Below are positions 1 to 5,448 of a stretch of 5,448 bases of DNA, piece by piece. Origin of the DNA: Synergistaceae bacterium. Lineage in GTDB: Bacteria; Synergistota; Synergistia; Synergistales; Synergistaceae. The position numbers and the translations under genes were made by a program. Position 1 is the stretch's first letter. Each line of letters starts with the position of its first letter. The notes beneath the pieces are model-generated. The model did not search any database, was not told the origin of the DNA, and was given only the letters and a program-made list of their open reading frames with translations. The stretch lies in the NCBI GenBank assembly GCA_031271065.1, contig JAISWP010000027.1, positions 1 to 5,448 of the forward strand. The letters run 5' to 3'.

Positions 1-8
1 TCGCTCAT
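1..8 (-). CDS. Start of a third operon gene (partial, two codons plus two bases)
   Basis: On the minus strand the kinase ends in TGA at 7-5, and an ATG at 8-6 overlaps it as ATGA. The first codons read Met-Ser followed by GA-, which must be Asp or Glu. GAGGAGG lies seven bases upstream of this ATG, the same ribosome-binding sequence and spacing used by the first gene of the operon, which makes a real start likely. Nothing about the product can be read. Because the kinase has a complete phosphorelay but no output domain, a response regulator is a reasonable guess; Met-Ser-Asp/Glu is compatible with that but not informative. Confidence 0.75.
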
Positions 9-2743
9 GATCCGGCCTCCTCAAGCATATCGTCCACAATTGCCTCCGCTTCCTCAAAATCAGCCATCAGCACGTGATTTGAAACAAGCAGCAGCGCGTT
101 TTTCGACCTCCCGTCCGAAGCCGCCGCTGACAGCTCGCCAAGCGTCAGGTCGACGGCTCCGATATCGCGGGAGCTTATCGCGTCCTTCAGTTTGAGCAGG
201 CTGTCCGGCGCAAAAGCGCTCCCCTCCGTCTGACACGCGCCGTCAGGAGGCAAAATCGCGCGTCGTATGCGAAAGACCACTTCCGCCAGACGCCCCCGGA
301 AAACCTCTATGCCGTCCAGTATGGCCCGCAGGTCGCGCCTCTTGCCGGCGTCCTCGAAAAACGCCGCCTCATCCGAGAGCGCGAGCGCTCCGATGTTCGC
401 GGACGCGCCCTTCAGCGCGTGAACCCGGATCGTAAAATCCCCGACGCTCTCTTCCGATACGTCTTTCAAATCCGTCAGGGCCGACTCCACGTCGCGGCAG
501 AATATATCCAGCGCTTCGATATAATCTTTCATCGAACCTCTCATACGTTCCAAGCCCTTCTTCGTGTCGATCCCTTCGATCCTGAGCGCGCCCGGATCTT
601 CCGGAGGGCGGATGGGATCGTCCGGCGTAAAAACGCGAAATTCGCCCGGAATCCATTTCTCCATAATTTCGTTCAGCTTCGCCGTCTCAATCGGCTTCGA
701 CAGATAATCGTCGAAGCCCTTCGACAGGAACATCTCTCTTGTGCCCGCCATAGCGTTTGCCGTGAGAGCGACCAGAGGGACATGATCGTACCTGCCTTCC
801 AGCCTGCGGATCGCCCTTGCGGTCTCTATTCCGTCCATCCCTGGCATCATGTGGTCGATGAAGATCATGCCGAACTCGCGTTCCGACGCCGTGTCCACCG
901 CTTCGCGCCCGCTCAGGCAGGTCGATATATCCACCTGAAACTGCGACAGCATCCCCCGCGCCACCGTCAGGTTTGTGGCAATATCGTCGACGACCAGGAC
1001 GCGAAACCCGGGGGCGGTAAAATTCACGCCCGTTACCGCGGATTCTCTGCCGTAAAGCCCTTTGCCCGAAAAACTGCCCGGCGTCCAGTCAGCGACCCCC
1101 TGTTTTATCGCGGCCGTAAACGACGACCCCTTTCCGTACTCGCTTTCCACAGTGATATCCCCGCCCATAGCCCGGCAAAGGCTGCGCGATATTGAAAGCC
1201 CGAGCCCGGTACCCTCGATATGATGTTTCGCGCCCTTCTGATCCAGCCGGACAAAATCGCCGAACAGATAACCCAGGTGTTCGGGTTTTATGCCGATCCC
1301 GCTGTCCTCCACCGTGAACGTGAGATTCACCCCGTCGTCACATCTCTCATACCCGGCGATGAATACGACCCCGCCCTGTCCGGTATACTTCACCGCGTTC
1401 GACAGGAGATTCAGCAGAATCTGGCGTACCCGGACCTCGTCTCCGATCAGCTTTCCCGGAATGTTCGGGTCTATCTCGGTGATCAGGTCGAGAGATTTTT
1501 CCTTCGCCCTGACGCCTATTATCGCCAAAACGTCGTTCAGCATGGACGATGTTTCATATTGGGCCGACGATATCTGAAAAGTCCCGGATTCGACTTTCGA
1601 ATAATCAAGGATGTCGTTGATGATGGACAGCAAATCCGACGCGGCGTGCCTGATCGCGGCTATGTATTCGAAAGCCTGGGGAGTCCCGTATTCCCGCGCC
1701 GCGAGTTCGCCCATGCCGATTATGGCGTTCATAGGGGTGCGTATCTCGTGGCTCATGCGAGCAAGGAAAGACGATTTCGAACGGCTCTCCTCCTCCGAAC
1801 GCATTTTAGCGGCGCTCAGACGGACCAGGACGCAGCACAGCGCCAGCGCGAGCATCGCGCACAAAACAGCGATGACCGGCATCACCCTCTTGACCTCGCT
1901 GTAATAATATTGGACCGGCGCGATAATCCCGAGGCGCCAGCCGTTTTCGAGCAGGCTGAAAAAGCCTATGTACTCCTCGCCCGCGTCAAGGATCCTTTCG
2001 ACAAGCACATCGTCCCCCAGGTTTTTCATTTTTTCGTGAATCTCCGCGTATCCTGGCAGGTCGTCGATATGTCCGCCGATATATCTGCTCTCCGGGTGGG
2101 TGAGCACGCCGAAGGAGCCGTCCATCAGTATTCCGTACCCCGTATCCGCGACTTTGTACGCTTTCACCTGGTCTATCACCGGATTCAGGAGATAGTCGAG
2201 GGCCAGCACTCCATGACTTTCCCCGTTTTCGTCGAAAACCACCATCGAAACGGCGTTTACCGCGTTCCCAGTCCGCGGGTCAATATACGGTTTCGAGTGA
2301 AATATCCCGTTCTGCGTTATAGCGCCCCTCATCCAGGGCGCGGTCTTCGGGTAATAGAACTCGCCCGGTATCCAGCTCGTGCCGTCCAGGTAGTTCCCGT
2401 CGAGATAGCCGTAAACGGATACGAACACGTCCTTTATGTCTTTCTGCTTTCTGAACGCCTCCGTCCAGTTCTTCAGAATGTCCTGCAGCTCGTCCGGCCC
2501 GGCTCCCCTCTGCATCGCCATACCCACCGACACCGCCGCGTGCTGAAGGGCGTCCTCGTGGGCGAGGATCAGAGACCTCAAAGCCGTCTGATAGGCGAGC
2601 ATCTCGCTCCGGCTGTGGAGATCGATCTGACGCCTCATCACCACGCCGACGTAGAAGTAACTCGCCAGCGCCGTCGCCAGGAAAGCGGCGCACACGAACA
2701 AAAGCTGTTTATAATCCTTCTTCGCCGCTTCCCATAAATTCAT
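5..2743 (-). CDS. Hybrid sensor histidine kinase (dCache-HisKA-HATPase-REC-HPt)
   Basis: This 912-residue inner-membrane kinase carries a complete His-Asp-His phosphorelay. Residues about 13-36 form TM1. Residues about 40-280 are an extracytoplasmic region resembling dCache_1, with W137-R139 and the stretch YIDPRTGNAV at 153-162, as in Cache proteins. Residues about 287-309 form TM2. The HisKA H-box SHEIRTP places the phospho-His at H332. HATPase motifs are the N-box with N445/N449, G1 DSGIGI (480-485), the F-box LFGDF and G2 GTGLGL (511-516). The receiver has D586-D587, phospho-acceptor D630, T661 and K683. The HPt domain has HALKG with H775. All catalytic residues are present. Residues about 840-912 form an extra helical tail. 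The ATG start at 2743 is chosen because AGGGA precedes it by six bases and it places two Lys/Asp-rich turns before TM1. It overlaps the upstream DUF3798 gene by 35 bases, implying co-translation. The ligand is unknown. No DNA-binding or cyclase output domain is present. Confidence 0.96.
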   Translation of the reverse strand: MNLWEAAKKDYKQLLFVCAAFLATALASYFYVGVVMRRQIDLHSRSEMLAYQTALRSLILAHEDALQHAAVSVGMAMQRGAGPDELQDILKNWTEAFRKQKDIKDVFVSVYGYLDGNYLDGTSWIPGEFYYPKTAPWMRGAITQNGIFHSKPYIDPRTGNAVNAVSMVVFDENGESHGVLALDYLLNPVIDQVKAYKVADTGYGILMDGSFGVLTHPESRYIGGHIDDLPGYAEIHEKMKNLGDDVLVERILDAGEEYIGFFSLLENGWRLGIIAPVQYYYSEVKRVMPVIAVLCAMLALALCCVLVRLSAAKMRSEEESRSKSSFLARMSHEIRTPMNAIIGMGELAAREYGTPQAFEYIAAIRHAASDLLSIINDILDYSKVESGTFQISSAQYETSSMLNDVLAIIGVRAKEKSLDLITEIDPNIPGKLIGDEVRVRQILLNLLSNAVKYTGQGGVVFIAGYERCDDGVNLTFTVEDSGIGIKPEHLGYLFGDFVRLDQKGAKHHIEGTGLGLSISRSLCRAMGGDITVESEYGKGSSFTAAIKQGVADWTPGSFSGKGLYGRESAVTGVNFTAPGFRVLVVDDIATNLTVARGMLSQFQVDISTCLSGREAVDTASEREFGMIFIDHMMPGMDGIETARAIRRLEGRYDHVPLVALTANAMAGTREMFLSKGFDDYLSKPIETAKLNEIMEKWIPGEFRVFTPDDPIRPPEDPGALRIEGIDTKKGLERMRGSMKDYIEALDIFCRDVESALTDLKDVSEESVGDFTIRVHALKGASANIGALALSDEAAFFEDAGKRRDLRAILDGIEVFRGRLAEVVFRIRRAILPPDGACQTEGSAFAPDSLLKLKDAISSRDIGAVDLTLGELSAAASDGRSKNALLLVSNHVLMADFEEAEAIVDDMLEEAGS
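16..22 (-). promoter_or_regulatory. Ribosome binding site of the third operon gene
   Basis: The minus strand reads GAGGAGG here, followed by seven bases (CCGGATC) and then ATG at 8-6. It sits within the last codons of the kinase gene. It is a near-perfect anti-16S match and supports the ATGA-overlapping start of the next gene. Confidence 0.75.
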
Positions 2744-5168
2744 AATTCGTCCCTATGGACATGTATTTCTCGGGTATCTCCACGCCGCTTGCCCCCATAT
2801 ATCCCCTGCCGAACACATAAGTGTCCTGATATACGAGAAAATAGTTTCTGACGGGTTTCGCCGTCACGGCGTCCATGAAGTACGTTCCGTTCCATTTCGC
2901 CCCGGGCGAGAATTTTTCAAAACACTCGAGCAATGTCTTTGTGTCGGTCACTTTGCAGGCGCCCTCGGCGATGAGGCGTCCGAACTCGGCTATCCCGGCC
3001 GTCTGTATGAAGCCGAGGGAATATACCCAGGTCCCCATCCGGCCGCCTCCTCCCGCGGCCACGACAGCCGGCTCCAATTTATTCAGAATACCCTGCCAGT
3101 CTCCCTGTTCTCCCTGGATTTCAACCCCGAAAGCGTCGGGGTATCCCATGAAGGGCGAGGGAACGTCGGCCTCCACGAAAAAACACCCGTTGGCCGCGAC
3201 CATCTCGAGTATAGGCCCTGTATGAGCGTCGTTGGTGCAGAAGAAAGCCGTTTCCCTGCCGTATTTTTCGACCCAGGAGGGAAAATTCTCACGTATGAAG
3301 CGCCGCGCCCCTTCCACCCCCGCTTCTCCGGTCGGGTCCGGCGCCTCCTCGTCGGCGAAGCTCATGCCGAGATCCGCGCAGGCTTGCTCCATTATGGCCC
3401 TTCTCCGGTTCATAGTTTCGTAGCCCATGTGCCTTGGAAAAGACACATGGACGAAGGTCTTCGCTCCCAAATGCCGCGCCAGATACGGGATAAGATAGCC
3501 GCGTGATATGAAGTCCCCGTTCACCACGAGATCGGCTGCCGGCGTGATTTCGTCCGCGCCCTCGTGAGCTTCGCCGGCAAGGCATACGATATCCGGGCGT
3601 TTCTCCCTGACCCTGCGGAACCCCTCCGCCGTGCCCGGGATAGCCTGGTTTACCACTATGACTTTCATGAGGGGGTCGTCCGCGAGTTCCGCGATCAGTC
3701 CTGCGGTAGTGTCGATCTTGTCCATGAAATCGTCGGGATAGGTGACATGGCGTATCATCCCGCCGTCATCGGCGTCGCCGTAGAGGCGGATCATCTCGCG
3801 CGCTCCCAGCAGGTCGTCCACGCCTTGGGAGATGGTGCCCGTCGCTATTCCTATGTGAAACTTAGGCTCCTGCGCTTTTCTGCCGTGACCCGAGGAGATT
3901 TTGAGATATTCGGGTGGCACGGCCGCCTCCGCGGAGCCGAGATATCCTCTGCCGAATATGTAAGTATCCTGGTAGACGAGGACGCAGTTTTTTATCTGCC
4001 GCCCCGTCACCGAGTCAGTATAATAATTCTCGTTCCACGCCGCCCCGGGCGAAAATTTCCCGTAACACTCGAGCAGCGTTTTCTTGTCGGTAATTTCGGC
4101 TTGTCCGGAGGCGACCAGGCGCCCGAATTCAGCAAGTCCGGCTGAATGGCAGAACGCGAGGGAATAAGCCCAGGTCCCCATACGTCCCCCGCCCCCCGCG
4201 GCGACTACGGCGTCTTCGACTTTTTTCAAAACCATCGGCCAATCCCCGTCGTCGCTCTGGACATCTATGTCAAAGGCCCCCGGATACCCGAGCCGGGGAG
4301 AAGGGATATCCGCCTCGATAAAATAGCCGCCATACCTCGCTATCTGACGGAGAAGCGGTTCCGTGTGCGCGTCGTTCGTGGAAAAGAATGCGGTGTTTTC
4401 CCCGTATTTCTCTATCCACTCGGGGAATACCTCCGCGATGAACCGCTGCGCGCCGTCGATCCCCGCCTCTCCCATCGGGTCCGGCGCGTTCTCGAACACA
4501 AATTCGATCCCCAGGTCGCGGCAGGCGCGCTCCATTATCGCCCGTCTGCGGCTCATCGGTTCGTCGATCATGTGGCGCGGGAATGAGATATGGACTAACG
4601 TATCGGCGCCAAGTTCCTTCGCCGAGCGGGGTATGAGGTAGCCGCGCGATATGAAATCGGAGAACACCACGAGATCGGCGGCGGACGCTATGACCCCGGC
4701 GTCCTCGTGAGCTTCGCCGACCAGAAACAATATATCCGGGCGAAAGTTCTTTGCCTTGCGGATGGCCTCAGCCGTACCGGGAATGCCTTGATTTACGATG
4801 ATGACCTTCATCAAAGGGTCCCCGGCCAAGTCCGTTATCCTCGCGATCGCGGCCTCCATTTCGGCCATGAAATTTTCAGGATACGTGACGTGGCGTATCA
4901 TGCCACCGTTTTCCACGTCTCCGTAAAGCCGTACGGCCTCCTGCGCGCCCAGAAATTCGTCGTAGCTCTGAGAGGTGTCGGCGGTCACTATCCCTATGTG
5001 AAACTGCTGGCTCGATGCCTCACGCGGCCCGCCGGCAAGAGCCTCCGGACCCGGCGGCTGGGATACGGCCGGTTCGCCCTTCACTTCCCGCTGTGATGAT
5101 TTATAAACAAAAAATGTGATGACTATGACAAAAAACAGCGCGATCCAGATGACGTTCTTTTTATTCAT
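2709..5168 (-). CDS. Membrane-anchored tandem DUF3798 protein (periplasmic-binding-protein-like)
   Basis: The product has 819 residues. The N-terminus has Lys3-Lys4 then a hydrophobic segment at about 6-22. No lipobox cysteine or obvious signal-peptidase site follows, so it looks like an uncleaved signal anchor with the bulk outside the cytoplasmic membrane. A Pro/Gly/Glu-rich linker (about 27-54) leads to two full DUF3798 units at 56-411 and 437-792, joined by about 25 residues. A 27-residue tail ends the protein. Both units keep FHIGI, GGMIRHVTYP, IPGTAE, GEAHE, DFISRGYLIP, SFPRHM, RRRAIME, TNDAHT, GGGGRMGTW and LVYQDTY. DUF3798 is of unknown function. The alternation of beta-strand-like and helix-like segments recalls type I periplasmic binding proteins (inference). 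Typical family members, as I recall them, carry one unit, so this is a duplication. The ATG is fixed by GAGGAGG seven bases upstream. The 3' end overlaps the sensor kinase gene, suggesting the two act together as ligand-binding partner and sensor. Confidence 0.93.
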   Translation of the reverse strand: MNKKNVIWIALFFVIVITFFVYKSSQREVKGEPAVSQPPGPEALAGGPREASSQQFHIGIVTADTSQSYDEFLGAQEAVRLYGDVENGGMIRHVTYPENFMAEMEAAIARITDLAGDPLMKVIIVNQGIPGTAEAIRKAKNFRPDILFLVGEAHEDAGVIASAADLVVFSDFISRGYLIPRSAKELGADTLVHISFPRHMIDEPMSRRRAIMERACRDLGIEFVFENAPDPMGEAGIDGAQRFIAEVFPEWIEKYGENTAFFSTNDAHTEPLLRQIARYGGYFIEADIPSPRLGYPGAFDIDVQSDDGDWPMVLKKVEDAVVAAGGGGRMGTWAYSLAFCHSAGLAEFGRLVASGQAEITDKKTLLECYGKFSPGAAWNENYYTDSVTGRQIKNCVLVYQDTYIFGRGYLGSAEAAVPPEYLKISSGHGRKAQEPKFHIGIATGTISQGVDDLLGAREMIRLYGDADDGGMIRHVTYPDDFMDKIDTTAGLIAELADDPLMKVIVVNQAIPGTAEGFRRVREKRPDIVCLAGEAHEGADEITPAADLVVNGDFISRGYLIPYLARHLGAKTFVHVSFPRHMGYETMNRRRAIMEQACADLGMSFADEEAPDPTGEAGVEGARRFIRENFPSWVEKYGRETAFFCTNDAHTGPILEMVAANGCFFVEADVPSPFMGYPDAFGVEIQGEQGDWQGILNKLEPAVVAAGGGGRMGTWVYSLGFIQTAGIAEFGRLIAEGACKVTDTKTLLECFEKFSPGAKWNGTYFMDAVTAKPVRNYFLVYQDTYVFGRGYMGASGVEIPEKYMSIGTNYEFMGSGEEGL
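2750..2754 (-). promoter_or_regulatory. Ribosome binding site of the kinase gene
   Basis: The minus strand reads AGGGA six bases before ATG 2743-2741, inside the last codons of the DUF3798 gene. It is weaker than the GAGGAGG sites of the other two genes, so kinase expression may depend on ribosomes already translating the upstream gene. Confidence 0.5.
2793..3860 (-). repeat. DUF3798 unit 2 (coding tandem repeat, residues 437-792)
   Basis: This is the second copy, equal in length to unit 1. Cys597 and Cys749 match Cys216 and Cys368 of unit 1; Cys529, Cys644, Cys662 and Cys737 are private to this unit. The two copies differ most at 482-493, around 532-550, and at 683-697. The motifs listed for the whole gene are identical or nearly so, so both units are probably still functional. 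Confidence 0.93.
3936..5003 (-). repeat. DUF3798 unit 1 (coding tandem repeat, residues 56-411)
   Basis: This is the first copy of the internal duplication. Aligned with unit 2 at a constant offset of 381 residues, it needs no gap over 356 positions, and I counted about 223 identities by hand (about 63%). Cys216 and Cys368 are shared with unit 2; Cys340 and Cys395 are not. Confidence 0.93.
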
Positions 5169-5175
5169 TTCCAGC

Positions 5176-5182
5176 CCTCCTC
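5176..5182 (-). promoter_or_regulatory. Ribosome binding site of the tandem DUF3798 gene
   Basis: The minus strand reads GAGGAGG followed by seven bases (GCTGGAA) and ATG 5168-5166. It is a strong site with ideal spacing and fixes the start of the first operon gene. Confidence 0.85.
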
Positions 5183-5234
5183 AATAATCTGTATTCAAAA
5201 ACGTCCGATCGATACGGCGCCATGAAACGATAAC

Positions 5235-5278
5235 CCCGCGAACGCGCACCGCGGGACGCCTCCGAGCTTTGAGGCTCG
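5235..5278. other. Cluster of short inverted repeats in the operon leader
   Basis: Three short stems can be drawn. CCCGCG (5235-5240) pairs with CGCGGG (5250-5255) around nine bases. GCCTC (5258-5262) pairs with GAGGC (5271-5275). CGAGC (5263-5267) pairs with GCTCG (5274-5278). The last two overlap and are mutually exclusive. No T-run follows on either strand, so an intrinsic terminator is not supported. A structured mRNA leader or a regulator binding site is possible, but short stems are expected by chance in GC-rich DNA. Confidence 0.25.
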
Positions 5279-5308
5279 ATGCGCGGCGGAAAAATTCTGG
5301 AACATGTG

Positions 5309-5337
5309 TATTTACGAAACGGGAAACGCTTAAAAAG
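5309..5337 (-). promoter_or_regulatory. Weak candidate promoter for the minus-strand operon
   Basis: On the minus strand CTTTTT (5337-5332) and TAAATA (5314-5309) are separated by 17 bases, in the AT-richest part of the leader. Both hexamers match the sigma-70 consensus poorly, especially the -35. A transcript from here would have a leader of roughly 130 bases containing the inverted repeats at 5235-5278. This is a candidate only. Confidence 0.2.
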
Positions 5338-5356
5338 CGGATGCGGCGGCTTACAT

Positions 5357-5360
5357 AAGG
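5357..5360 (+). promoter_or_regulatory. Possible ribosome binding site before the repeat-containing frame
   Basis: AAGG on the plus strand lies eight bases before ATG 5369-5371. The match is short but the spacing is good. It is part of the case that the GCTG repeat lies at the 5' end of a divergent gene. Confidence 0.35.
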
Positions 5361-5368
5361 TAAAGTTT

Positions 5369-5448
<80 letters not shown>

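Larger units (their letters stand above)
5169..5368. other. Leader / possible divergent intergenic region
   Basis: About 200 bases lie between the start of the minus-strand operon and the ATG in front of the GCTG repeat. I see no tRNA, recognisable riboswitch or convincing protein here. The region contains short GC-rich inverted repeats at 5235-5278 and an AT-richer stretch at 5291-5340 that is the most likely place for promoters. If the plus-strand frame at 5369 is real, this is a divergent promoter region serving both sides. Confidence 0.5.

Noticed and set aside
419..1195. Plus-strand open frame of 258 codons
   Set aside because: Antisense shadow of the receiver and HPt part of the kinase; Arg/His-rich with no family resemblance.
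1220..2737. Long plus-strand open frame (505 codons) opposite the kinase
   Set aside because: It is exactly antisense to a kinase with all catalytic motifs, is rich in Arg, His and Val with no recognisable domain, and is explained by the codon bias of the GC-rich gene on the other strand.
4186..4197. C-rich tract (C5-G-C6) as a homopolymeric phase-variation site
   Set aside because: It encodes the conserved Gly-rich AAGGGGRMG motif, which is present in both units; the runs are too short for frequent slippage.
3564..4586. Pair of plus-strand open frames opposite the DUF3798 gene, resembling plus-strand frames elsewhere in the same gene
   Set aside because: They resemble each other only because the DUF3798 coding duplication lies on the other strand; no independent evidence of coding.
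5115..5168. Lipoprotein signal peptide on the DUF3798 protein
   Set aside because: There is no cysteine in or just after the hydrophobic N-terminal segment, so no lipobox; an uncleaved anchor fits better.
5235..5278. Rho-independent terminator
   Set aside because: The stems are short and no T-run follows on either strand.

Overview
The window holds a compact minus-strand operon, read from right to left, with a short upstream region and a perfect tetranucleotide repeat at its right edge. DNA is moderately GC-rich. DUF3798-family proteins are, from memory, most common in Synergistota and some anaerobic Clostridia and Fusobacteria. Together with the GC content, the Gram-negative-style two-membrane-segment sensor and the strong Shine-Dalgarno sites, this points loosely to an anaerobic bacterium such as a Synergistota member. 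No 16S or other marker is present, so this is inference.

Layout: (1) 5373-5448 is a perfect (GCTG)19 tract running off the window. It lies one codon inside a possible plus-strand reading frame that starts at ATG 5369 behind an AAGG. (2) 5169-5368 is a non-coding-looking leader with several short inverted repeats and one weak promoter candidate for the minus-strand operon. (3) 5168-2709 (minus) encodes a membrane-anchored extracytoplasmic protein made of two complete DUF3798 domains in tandem. They align without gaps at about 63% identity (hand count). (4) 2743-5 (minus) encodes a 912-residue hybrid histidine kinase: TM, dCache-like sensor, TM, HisKA, HATPase, receiver, HPt, helical tail. It overlaps the preceding gene by 35 bases. 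(5) The kinase stop overlaps a new ATG (ATGA) at the left edge, preceded by GAGGAGG, so a third operon gene starts there and leaves the window.

Working model (inference): the duplicated DUF3798 protein resembles a periplasmic binding protein and is held at the membrane surface. It may capture a ligand and present it to the Cache domain of the overlapping kinase gene's product, by analogy with LuxP/LuxQ or TorT/TorS. The kinase carries a whole His-Asp-His relay but no output domain, so the third gene may be the terminal response regulator. If the (GCTG)n tract is genuinely in a coding frame, the neighbouring divergent gene would be a phase-variable locus.
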